Assembly: GCA_030648705.1 (NCBI GenBank)
Contig: JAUSHF010000018.1
Location: 1-27,454, forward strand
Direction of reading: 5' to 3'
Length of the DNA stretch: 27,454 nt
Source: a bacterium
Lineage (GTDB): Bacteria > Patescibacteriota > Minisyncoccia > Phycocordibacterales > PALSA-1337
A model generated the notes under the pieces. That model had not been told where the DNA came from. It made no database searches and saw only the letters and a list, made by a program, of their open reading frames with translations. Below are positions 13,493 through 21,549 of the stretch, in pieces (positions within the stretch are counted from its first letter, which is position 1; every line of letters begins with the position of its first letter). The translations under genes were made by a program, and so were the position numbers.

Positions 13493-16400
13493 ATGTCGAA
13501 ATTCGTCCATCTCCACACACACTCACATTACTCCCTACTTTCTGCTTTGCCTAAAATTCCTGATTTAGTTAAAAAAGCGAAGTCTTTAGGCATGACATCT
13601 CTCGCACTCACTGACAATGGTAACCTTTATGGAGCCATAGAATTCTATCAAAAGGCAAAGAAAGAAGGCGTTAAGCCTATTATAGGAATCGATGCATATG
13701 TGGCGGTAAGAACTCGTAAAGACATGCAAGCTGGAGTAGATAATCGCAGACATCGTTTAGTACTACTAGCAAAAGATTTTACTGGATATAAAAATTTAAT
13801 TAAATTAGTTACCTATTCTCACCTCGAAGGTTTCTATTACAAACCACGAATAGATAAAGAGTTAGTAGAAAAATACCACGAAGGGCTAATAGCTATAGCC
13901 CCTGCTTTTTCCAGCGAAATATCTGCCGCTCTTAAAATGCGAGATAAAGAAAAAGCTCGCGAGAAGATCGCTTTTTACAAATCCGTATACGGCGCTGAAA
14001 ATTTCTACTTAGAAGTCACCCATCATCCCGAATTAGAGAATCATGATGCATTAATGGTGCAAATTAAAGAGCTCGCCAAAGAAACAAACACCCAGCTCGT
14101 AGCAGCGCATGATGTCTATTATTTAAATCCTGAAGATAAGATAGCACGTGCGACTTTAACCCTCGTGAACACTCACGGTGATATCTCAGATAGAATTACT
14201 GAGGACGATGAATCTGATTTTTCTTTCATATCAGGTGAAAAAGCCGAGGAATTTTTCAAAGATGTACCAGAGGCTATAGAAAATACTTCCAAAATAGCAG
14301 ACGAGTGTAATTTAGAATTAACTTTAGGTAAATGGTACTTCCCTAAACTGATAGTAGAAAGCGGTTTAAGTTATGATGATGAATTAAAAAGAATTGCTTA
14401 TGAAGGAATTCCTAAACGAGGTCTCTCTGTAGAAGATCCAGAAGTTATCAAACGCCTAGAATACGAATTAAAAGTTATTAAAGATAAAGGTTACGCCCAA
14501 TACTTCCTCGTCGTATCTGACCTGCTTCGCTTTGCACATGAGAATAATATTCTAACTAATATTCGAGGGTCTGTCGCTGGTTCCTTAACTACTTATGTAA
14601 CTCATATTACGAATGTAAATCCACTTGAGTACAAACTTCCATTCGAAAGATTCCTAAACCCAGAACGTCCTTCTGCTCCCGATATCGATATGGACTTCGC
14701 TGATAATCGTCGTGACGATGTTATTAACTATGCCCGCCAGAAGTACGGTGTGGATAAAGTAGCACAGATAGGAACATTCGGTACTATGATGGCCCGCGGT
14801 GCAGTACGTGACGTAGCTCGTGCTATGGGCTATCCATATGAGAAAGCTGACGGTATTTCCAAACTCATTCCAATGGGCGCCCAAGGTTTCCCCATGACTA
14901 TAGACAGAGCTCTCGAAGAAGTGGCGGATTTAAAAAAGATTTATGATGAAGACGCTGATACGAAGAAGATTATTGATATGGCAAAGAAAATTGAAGGATG
15001 TGCCAGACACATTTCTGTTCACGCTGCTGGAGTGGTGATAGCGCCTGAACCTCTCGAAGAATTTGTACCTATTCAATACGACACCAAAGGTGATAATAAG
15101 ATCATCACACAGTACGATATGCACGGCGTCGGTGAGGACGGAGTAGGACTTCTCAAATTCGACTTTCTAGGAATTAAAAACTTGTCTATCTTAGCCGATT
15201 CAGTAGAAAGAGTTAAAAAAATAGAAAATGTAGATATTGATATAGAAAATATTCCAGTAGATGATACAAAGACTTTCGAAATGTTAGCTCGCGGTGAGAC
15301 TATTGGACTCTTCCAATTAAACGGTAGTGGTATGACTAAGTTCTTAAAGGAACTTAAGCCTTCCACTATTCACGACATAAACGCTATGGTGGCACTATAT
15401 AGGCCAGGACCTCTTGAATCTATTCCGCAATACATAGAAAGAAAGCATGATGCATCTAAAGTTAGATATCTAGACCCACGTCTAAAGGACATCCTAGACA
15501 GATCTTTTGGAGTTATCACATATCAGGATGACGTTATGATGATCGCCATTAAGCTTGCCGGATACTCATGGCTCGAAGCCGACAAACTCAGAAAAGCGAT
15601 GGGAAAAAAGATTCCCAAAGACATGCAGGAGCAAAAAGAAAAACTTCTTAAAGGTTTCGTTAAAGGAGGACTTTCCGAGAAGAAGGCAAATGAATTATGG
15701 GTACTGATAGAACCCTTCGCAGCTTACGGATTTAATAAATGTTTAACAGGTGATACAAAAATAGTTAATTCGAAAGATGGAAGTGTATCTACAATTAAAA
15801 ATATTTATGAGAGTAATTTAAAGCCGAATGTTTTTTCTCTATCTTCCAACTATTCATTGTCAGGAAGAAAAATAAATGCCGTTATGGAAAATGGTATCAA
15901 AGAAGTTTTTGAATTAATTACTAGAACAGGAAAGAAAATCAAAGCTACAAGCAATCACCCATTCCTAACTTTTGATGGTTGGACAAATCTAGAAAAATTA
16001 GAACTCGGTCAAAGAATAGCCACCGTCAGAGATATGGATTATTTACTAAAAAATCATGAGAAAGATAATGGTATTTCGGATATATATTGGGATGGGGTGA
16101 TTTCTATTAAAAAAGCGGGTCAAGAAATGACTTATGATTTAACTGTGAACCCTGATCACAATTTCGTAGCTAATGACATCATAGTGCATAATTCTCATGC
16201 CGCGAGCTACGGCCGTGTCGCCTATCAAACTTCATATATGAAGGCGAATTTCCCTGCTATATATATGTCTTCAGTTCTGACTGCTGATTCAGGAGATGTA
16301 GAAAAAATCGGTGAGACGATTACAGGATGTAAGAGAATGGGAATACCGATATTACCACCAGATGTTAATGAGAGCTTTAGCCAATTCACTGTCATAAAAG

Positions 16401-17142
16401 GAGAAAAAGAAGGGGATAAGATCGTATTAGATTCGGTTTGCTTACCATTAAGAACTTCGGTCAGGGATGTTCTACCGCTATCATTGAAGAGAGAAAGAAG
16501 AATGGCAAATTCACTTCCCTGGCTAATTTCCTCGAAAGAGTTCAGGATAAAAATTTAAATAAAAAATCTTTAGAAGCTTTAATTAAAGCTGGTGCTTTAG
16601 ATGAATTCGGGGAAAGAGGTCAGATGCTGGCCAATACAGAAGATCTATTAACTTACAATAAAGAACGCGCTAGCGACTCACACAAGAATCAAGATTCCCT
16701 TTTTGGATCTATGCCCGAATCGTCTATTCATACATTAAATCTCAAAGAAGCCCCAGCAATTTCCGCCGAAGAAAGATTAGCTTGGGAAAAAGAACTTCTT
16801 GGTTTATGCATTTCGGGACATCCGCTCGACAAATACAAAGGAACCATAGAAAAGCGTGATATGAATATTAAGAAGGCTAAAGAAACTCTCAAAGACGGAG
16901 CCATCACCATACTCGCTGGAATAATAGAAGAAGCTAAACAAATTACCACAAAGAAAGGTGATATGATGATGTTCTTAAAGATTACAGATTATACAGGATC
17001 CATCGAAGCGGTTTGCTTCCCTAGAACATATATGGAATTCCGATCTGCTCTCATAGTCGATAAATGTATCGCTCTAAAAGGTAAAATGTCCGAACGAAAT
17101 GGCTCGATGACTATCATCATAGAAAAAATCAAACCTCTCTAA
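13493..17142 (+). CDS. dnaE: DNA polymerase III alpha subunit with a mini-intein and an apparent frameshift
   Basis: This is the replicative polymerase subunit. The first frame (13493-16558) holds the PHP domain (FVHLHTHSHYSLLSALPKI) and the palm with PDIDMDF (catalytic Asp399 and Asp401) and LKFDFLGIKNL (Asp557), and then an intein at residues 750-900. After the intein the extein resumes with SHAASYGRVAYQTSYMKANFP. At about 16426 the frame breaks: KGEKEGDKIV continues in frame 1 as unrelated residues, while the next frame gives IRFGLLTIKNFGQG, the normal DnaE continuation, running to 17142. That part holds the helix-hairpin-helix region, a likely clamp-binding motif QDSLF (16690-16704) and an OB fold (ILAGIIEEAKQITTKKG). 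Restoring one base gives 1,216 residues, or 1,065 after splicing, a normal DnaE length. The downstream frame is free of stops, so the break is an assembly or sequencing error, or a very recent mutation. Confidence 0.93.
15740..16192 (+). mobile_element. DnaE mini-intein, 151 aa, no homing endonuclease
   Basis: The insert splits the conserved DnaE sequence GFNK / SHAASYG. It begins with Cys750 (CLTGDTKIVNSKDG, block A), has a block B TxxH (T819-S-N-H822 in KATSNHPFLTFDGW), and ends with YDLTVNPDHNFVANDI and the terminal IVHN, with His899-Asn900. The next residue is Ser901. All residues expected for self-splicing are present: Cys1, block B Thr/His, penultimate His, final Asn and Ser+1. At 151 residues there is no room for a LAGLIDADG endonuclease, so it is a mini-intein. 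The cyanobacterial split DnaE intein sits before CFNK, about four residues upstream, so this is a neighbouring but different insertion point. Confidence 0.95.
16420..16437 (+). other. Apparent one-base deletion in dnaE
   Basis: Frame 1 reads GAT AAG ATC GTA TTA and leaves the DnaE sequence after Val978. Adding one A after 16426 joins DKIV to IRFGLLTIKNFGQG in frame. The downstream frame has a TAA at 16417-16419, so the break must lie after it. No X XXY YYZ slippery heptamer is present in this short window. Confidence 0.85.
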
Positions 17143-17357
17143 TCATCCACCAGTGATTCAGCCGACATCCCAGTACGTGTCTTATTGATCAAATCTCTCA
17201 AATTAAGTTTCTTTAAATTCTGCGGTTCTATAATAATAGACTCCGCATTAGGCTTTAATGACACATAACCACCATCACTAAGCCCATATTCTTCTGCGTA
17301 AACATTTGGAATTAGAATAGCTAATTCGTTTCCCCATTTTTTGACTTTTGTAATCAT
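17139..17357 (-). CDS. Orphan MazE/AbrB-type antitoxin
   Basis: The 72-residue protein has the SpoVT-AbrB swapped-hairpin DNA-binding fold: VKKWGNELAILIPNVYAEEYGLSDGGYVSLKP at residues 5-36 is the MazE-like core, and IIIEPQNLKKLNLRDLINKTR the start of a toxin-binding-type tail. Such proteins repress their own operon and neutralise a MazF-type endoribonuclease. No toxin gene follows: the stop codon overlaps the dnaE stop codon by 3 nt in a convergent arrangement, so the operon has no room downstream. The tail is short and acidic at the end (SLVDD). It could be a solitary regulator or the remains of a toxin-antitoxin pair. The 190-nt upstream spacer is very A/T-rich. Confidence 0.82.
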   Translation of the reverse strand: MITKVKKWGNELAILIPNVYAEEYGLSDGGYVSLKPNAESIIIEPQNLKKLNLRDLINKTRTGMSAESLVDD

Positions 17358-17482
17358 TTTTTTATATTTAATTAATAATAAATAAATATTATCAAAACGA
17401 GATAAAGAAACACTAAAGAAAAAATAAAGAAATTCATAAATATTTTATTCGAAAGAATATTCGAAAAAATGTGAAAAAAATG

Positions 17483-17511
17483 TTGACTCTTAGGACATAA
17501 GTATATATGAT
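17483..17511 (+). promoter_or_regulatory. Promoter of the orphan gene at 17549
   Basis: TTGACT (17483-17488), a 17-nt spacer and TATGAT (17506-17511) form a good sigma70-type promoter. The predicted start near 17518 leaves a leader of about 31 nt, so this gene is not leaderless. Confidence 0.75.
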
Positions 17512-17548
17512 GATATTTAGACAAAAACACCCTCTAAAACTCTAAAAA

Positions 17549-17959
17549 ATGAATCTCATAAAACACGAACCAGAAGAAGATCATTCTCATCGTCATCCTG
17601 TATTGTTTATAAATGTTCATCCAATGTTATTTTCTTCACATTCTGAATGGGAGAAAGTCTTTGCGAGAATACATGCTCTCATTTTTCGTATTTCGTTAGT
17701 ATTAGTACCGAGCAAAAAACATATCATATGGGGGACGGTCAGTCAGGAGAAGAACCATCGTGCATCTATGCAGTTATTCATAGCTCATTCTGATAATGAA
17801 CTCAATAGTCAATCTACTAAATTTGATCTGGACGGCCTCATCAAAATTTCAGATTTGATCACAGTATCTCAAAATGAGCCGGATGACTTAGAGAAACCTG
17901 TTTCTGATATAGTGGCAAGAATAAAGGGAATTGTAGAAAAAATCCACGTAAATAATTGA
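17549..17959 (+). CDS. Orphan soluble protein of unknown function
   Basis: I do not recognise this 136-residue protein. It has a His-rich N-terminus (HEPEEDHSHRHPVLFINVHP), a mixed middle section (EWEKVFARIHALIFRISLVLVPSKKHIIWGTVSQEKNHR) and a predicted amphipathic C-terminal helix (ISDLITVSQ...VSDIVARIKGIVEKIHV). There is no signal peptide or convincing membrane segment. The clustered His residues at 11, 13, 15 and 16 could bind metal, but this is speculative. The gene has its own promoter (17483-17511) and terminator (17975-18008), so it is an independent unit between mazE and thrS. No Shine-Dalgarno sequence is seen. Confidence 0.72.
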   Translation: MNLIKHEPEEDHSHRHPVLFINVHPMLFSSHSEWEKVFARIHALIFRISLVLVPSKKHIIWGTVSQEKNHRASMQLFIAHSDNELNSQSTKFDLDGLIKISDLITVSQNEPDDLEKPVSDIVARIKGIVEKIHVNN

Positions 17960-17974
17960 GATCTTTAGAATCTT

Positions 17975-18008
17975 AAAGCCCACGAACACTCGTGTGGCTT
18001 TTTTATTT
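17975..18008 (+). terminator. Intrinsic terminator of the gene at 17549
   Basis: AAAGCC-CACGA pairs with TCGTG-T-GGCTTT (one bulged T, 4-nt loop), running into a T tract. An upstream in-frame GTG for thrS lies inside this hairpin and is therefore not a believable start. Confidence 0.85.
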
Positions 18009-18020
18009 ATAAAATTAGTA

Positions 18021-18035
18021 TATAATATGCTTATT
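18021..18035 (+). promoter_or_regulatory. -10 box of thrS, 9 nt before the chosen ATG
   Basis: TATAAT at 18021-18026 lies 9 nt before ATG 18036. An in-frame ATG at 18027 touches the box and would lie upstream of the predicted transcription start, so 18036 is preferred. Confidence 0.55.
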
Positions 18036-19793
18036 ATGTCACAAAATATAGAGAATTTAGCGCTGGTCAGACACACTTTAGCTCATTTATTAGCTAAAGC
18101 AGTTAATGAACTATATCCAGGAACTAAAAACACTATTGGTCCAGCTATAGATGACGGCTTTTATTACGACTTTGAATTCCCTGCTGATGTTAAACTTTCT
18201 GATAAAGATTTGCCTGTTATCGAGAAGAAAATGAAGGGTCTCTTAAAGTCATGGACAAAATTTACTCATAAAGAGGTGGCGACAGATGAAGCCAAAGAAT
18301 TTTTCAAAGATCATCCATACAAAATTGAACTCATAGAAGAAATTGTAAAAAAAGATGAAAAGATTACTCTATATACATGTGGAAATTTCACCGATCTTTG
18401 CCGTGGTGGTCACGCAGAAAATCCTGCGAAAGAGATTCCAAGTGATTCATTTAAACTTACGAGAACAGCTGGTGCATACTGGAAAGGAAGTGAAAATAAT
18501 AAAATGCTAACACGTATTTATGGTCTAGCTTTTTCTACAAAAGAAGAACTCGACTATTTCGAGACGATGCGTGTAGAAGCAGAAAAGAGAGATCATAAAA
18601 AACTCGGCAAAGAATTAAAACTTTTTACTATTTCACCTCTTATCGGTGCAGGACTTCCACTTATACAGCCAAAAGGCATGATAATTCGTGATGAAATTCA
18701 AAATTATCTTTGGGAACTACATAAAAGAAAAGGGTACTCAAAAGTCTGGACACCTCATATCGCCAAAGAACAGCTCTACATCACATCAGGTCATGCTGCG
18801 AAATTCGGTGATGAACTTTTTAAAGTTACAGGCGGTGAAGAAAAGTTTATACTAAAACCAATGAATTGTCCTCACCACATGCAAATCTTCGCCGACAATC
18901 AATTCTCATACAGAGACATGCCTGTACGATACTTTGAACCAGCTACAGTATACAGAGATGAAAAATCTGGCCAGCTTGGAGGTCTAACAAGGGTTAGATC
19001 TATCACTCAGGACGATGGTCACCTTTTCTGTAGAGTTTCTCAAATAAACGAGGAAGTTGGAACGATAGTCCATATTATAAAAACTTTCTACACGACAATA
19101 GGTTTGATGGAGGACTATTGGGTTAGACTTTCTGTTCGTGGAGATGATAAAAGTAAATACCTTGGATCGGATGAAGTCTGGGCACAGGCAGAAAGTGCAC
19201 TAGAAGCTTCAGCAAAAGAGAATGATTTGCCCTACAAGATCGGCAAGGGTGAGGCTGCTTTTTATGGACCAAAACTAGACTTTATGTTTAAAGACTCCAT
19301 CGGCCGTGAATGGCAACTCGCCACAATACAATGTGATTTCAATCTTCCAGAACGCTTTGACCTTTCATTTACAAATGAAAAGAGCGAGAAAGAAAGACCT
19401 GTAGTTATTCATCGCGCTATTTCTGGATCATTAGAAAGATTCCTAGGAATACTCATAGAACATTTCGCAGGCAAATTCCCTGTATGGCTTTCTCCAGTTC
19501 AAGCACGCATTATTCCTATAGCAGAAAGTCATCATGAGAAAGCGTTAGAAGTATTTGAAAAAATGAGAAATGCCGATATACGAGTAGAAGTTGAACTTTC
19601 AAAAGATGGCTTTGGCAAAAAAATTCGCCAAGCAAAAGTCGAACATATCCCTTATTTTATTATTATTGGTGATAAAGATATAGATGCAAAAAAAGTGACA
19701 TTAGAAAGCCGTGATGCTGGACAAATAGGTCAATTAACTGATGAAGAGATTATTACTAAGATTACTCAAGAGATTAAGGACAGAAAATCCTAA
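18036..19793 (+). CDS. thrS: Threonyl-tRNA synthetase without TGS domain
   Basis: From ATG 18036 the protein has 585 residues, against about 640 in E. coli. It starts directly at the editing domain (VRHTLAHLLAKAVNELYPG, with the HxxxH pair, and CRGGH further on), so the N-terminal TGS domain is missing. The class II core is complete: Zn ligands Cys278 (MNCPHHMQIF), His329 (TQDDGHLF) and His459 (VVIHRAISGSLERF); motif 2 is RYFEPATVYRDEKSG and motif 3 ERFLGILIEHFAGKFP. The C-terminal anticodon-binding domain ends EHIPYFIIIGDKD...TQEIKDRKS. It charges tRNA-Thr and should be able to clear mischarged Ser. The gene is followed by a large inverted repeat and converges with the surface protein gene. 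Confidence 0.96.
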   Translation: MSQNIENLALVRHTLAHLLAKAVNELYPGTKNTIGPAIDDGFYYDFEFPADVKLSDKDLPVIEKKMKGLLKSWTKFTHKEVATDEAKEFFKDHPYKIELIEEIVKKDEKITLYTCGNFTDLCRGGHAENPAKEIPSDSFKLTRTAGAYWKGSENNKMLTRIYGLAFSTKEELDYFETMRVEAEKRDHKKLGKELKLFTISPLIGAGLPLIQPKGMIIRDEIQNYLWELHKRKGYSKVWTPHIAKEQLYITSGHAAKFGDELFKVTGGEEKFILKPMNCPHHMQIFADNQFSYRDMPVRYFEPATVYRDEKSGQLGGLTRVRSITQDDGHLFCRVSQINEEVGTIVHIIKTFYTTIGLMEDYWVRLSVRGDDKSKYLGSDEVWAQAESALEASAKENDLPYKIGKGEAAFYGPKLDFMFKDSIGREWQLATIQCDFNLPERFDLSFTNEKSEKERPVVIHRAISGSLERFLGILIEHFAGKFPVWLSPVQARIIPIAESHHEKALEVFEKMRNADIRVEVELSKDGFGKKIRQAKVEHIPYFIIIGDKDIDAKKVTLESRDAGQIGQLTDEEIITKITQEIKDRKS

Positions 19794-19803
19794 AAAACCA
19801 CTA

Positions 19804-19922
19804 ATAAAAATAATAAATAGGTGTAATTTGTGACCTCTCGGAGCCGTGTAGACGGCGAGAGTGAGCGGCCGCTCAGCAGAGCGGAACGCGTGTCACAAAT
19901 TACACCTATTTATTATTTTTAT
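19804..19922. repeat. 31-bp perfect inverted repeat around a G+C-rich palindromic core
   Basis: Arms 19804-19834 and 19892-19922 are perfect reverse complements over 31 nt and are A/T-rich (left arm begins ATAAAAATAATAAATAGG and ends TTTGTGAC). The 57-nt core (19835-19891) is strongly G+C-rich, unlike the surroundings. It contains CTCTC-gga-GCCGT / ACGGC-GAGAG around a GTAG loop (19835-19861), the 14-nt perfect palindrome TGAGCGGCCGCTCA (19862-19875) and ACGCGT (19886-19891). It lies between the convergent thrS and surface-protein genes. It could be a two-way terminator, but a 31-bp perfect stem with a structured core is unusual for that. A MITE-like element or a structured RNA is also possible. 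There is no transposase gene nearby and no second copy in this window. Confidence 0.85.
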
Positions 19923-19935
19923 AATCTTTTTAGAA

Positions 19936-21492
19936 TTACTTTATCTTCTTATTCTTTTGAGCAACAAGATATGCAATGATAGTAACAAGCACTAGCATTA
20001 TGAGCACCATCACCCACCCCCAAGGTATATGATCTAGAGCAAACAGAGATGCCGTATTAAGATCTGAATTATCATCTACTTTTGTATCTGTATCAGTCTT
20101 TGTAGGTGTAATAGCAGGTGTAGTATCTACTGGCGTCTTTTTAACTGGAGCTACGTAAGCCTTAGCTTGTGACACACTCACAGTACCACCACAGTTAGCG
20201 GTATATATCTCTCCACCCGAAGTCACTGTAATAGAAGCGGTCTTTAATCCTGTACTATAATAAACTATTCTAGCACCAGTACTATATCCAGAAAGGTTAT
20301 CAGAACCTGTCCATGAATATGAATAATTTCCATTACCACCAGATGCAGCCCCACTCCATGTTACAGGACTACCAGTAGTAGAGTAATTCTTTGAAGGATA
20401 ACAAGCAGCAAATAAATTGCCATTATTTACAGCCGTAGTATTAGAATAATTTACATAACTAGTTCTATTGTCATAGACATTAGCATATCCACAAGATCTA
20501 CTTACAGATCTTCCGTTTGAACGGACAGTAACCGTAGCCGTCTTACTTCCAGCACTATTATACAATTTTGAAATTGAGGAAGAATTTACGTTCTTTAAAC
20601 TGTCTGTACCACTCCAGCTATATGTGTAATTACCATTACCGCCAGTAGGATATGCAGTCCATGTAACATAATTACCGATATTTGTAGTCGTTATATTAGG
20701 ATAACAAGTTAGGGATAGGACCGAGCTTGTATTATCGACGTAATAGTAATTAGAGTTTGAATAATTGTAATTATTATAATCGTAATTATAATCATAGTCA
20801 TAATCGTTGTTTCTATCTCTTACATATACGCCATCATTACAATCTACTGTTTTAGATCTACTGCCAGAAGTCACCTTAACTGAAGCATATTTGTTTCCTT
20901 TATCGTTGTAGCGAATAGTAACACTTCTTCCAGATCCGCTTAAAGAATCTGTTCCACTCCAACGATATGAGTATGAACCTCCGCCACCAGAAGCTGAAGC
21001 CGTCCATGTAACTCTATCACCTTCATCAATACTAGTATCTGAAGGATAACAGCTAACATATAAATCACGATCGTAATAATCATCATTACTTGGAGATGTA
21101 TTTGGTGCTGACCAGGCATCTACATATGCGTATCCAGGACCTGTACTTACGACAGTATTTGCATAACTAGTCGGAGTATTACTATTAATACTTGAAAAGG
21201 AATATCCTGTACCATTGTTTACAATAACATTATTTGTATTATTAGAATTTGTAGTATTATTTGAATTTACTTGAGACTTATCTACCTTATTAGTTATATT
21301 ATTTATAATAATCGTTTCCTCATTTTTATTTGAACTAAATAGACCAAACGGATCTAAAGGATTAAAAGTGTTCGCCTGAGTCTTTGAAGGTATTAAGAGA
21401 AAAGCAAAAGCAAAAATCATACACAGAAAAAGTGCTTTTCTAGCATATCTAGCATATGAATACCCTGCTGTAAAAATATATGTTTTTTTCAT
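19936..21492 (-). CDS. Surface-anchored protein with three disulfide-type PKD-like repeats
   Basis: The 518-residue protein has a signal peptide (hydrophobic residues 20-35, likely cleavage after KTQA at 40). A Asn/Ser/Thr-rich stretch follows (55-110), then three Ig/PKD-like domains at about 145-225, 258-340 and 360-440. Each domain starts with CYP, has VTW and SGG-G-YSYxWSGTDSL motifs, and ends with a second Cys. The pairs C148/C218, C263/C334 and C364/C434 are 70-71 residues apart. Low-complexity Asp/Tyr/Asn linkers (for example NDYDYDYNYDYNNYNYSNSN) separate the domains. A Thr/Pro/Asp-rich stalk (450-485) and one membrane helix (WVMVLIMLVLVTIIAYLVA) with a basic tail anchor it. It is exported and exposed, and probably structural or adhesive; the ligand is unknown. 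It has its own strong promoter. Confidence 0.85.
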   Translation of the reverse strand: MKKTYIFTAGYSYARYARKALFLCMIFAFAFLLIPSKTQANTFNPLDPFGLFSSNKNEETIIINNITNKVDKSQVNSNNTTNSNNTNNVIVNNGTGYSFSSINSNTPTSYANTVVSTGPGYAYVDAWSAPNTSPSNDDYYDRDLYVSCYPSDTSIDEGDRVTWTASASGGGGSYSYRWSGTDSLSGSGRSVTIRYNDKGNKYASVKVTSGSRSKTVDCNDGVYVRDRNNDYDYDYNYDYNNYNYSNSNYYYVDNTSSVLSLTCYPNITTTNIGNYVTWTAYPTGGNGNYTYSWSGTDSLKNVNSSSISKLYNSAGSKTATVTVRSNGRSVSRSCGYANVYDNRTSYVNYSNTTAVNNGNLFAACYPSKNYSTTGSPVTWSGAASGGNGNYSYSWTGSDNLSGYSTGARIVYYSTGLKTASITVTSGGEIYTANCGGTVSVSQAKAYVAPVKKTPVDTTPAITPTKTDTDTKVDDNSDLNTASLFALDHIPWGWVMVLIMLVLVTIIAYLVAQKNKKIK

Positions 21493-21501
21493 ATCACGTA
21501 T

Positions 21502-21530
21502 ATTATATAGTGATTATAAAAATAAGTCAA
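21502..21530 (-). promoter_or_regulatory. Consensus promoter of the surface protein gene
   Basis: On the minus strand TTGACT (21530-21525), a 17-nt spacer and TATAAT (21507-21502) lie 9 nt before the ATG at 21492. This predicts a leader of only about 0-4 nt from a strong promoter. Confidence 0.82.
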
Positions 21531-21549
21531 TAGCTATTAGAACTTTATA

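Noticed and set aside
16420..16437. Programmed -1 frameshift in dnaE
   Set aside because: Both frames overlap only after the TAA at 16417-16419, and no slippery heptamer or clear downstream stimulator is seen there; a deleted base explains it more simply.
17994..18035. Upstream GTG or ATG starts for thrS
   Set aside because: The GTG lies inside the preceding terminator hairpin and the first ATG touches the -10 box, so neither would be on the mRNA.
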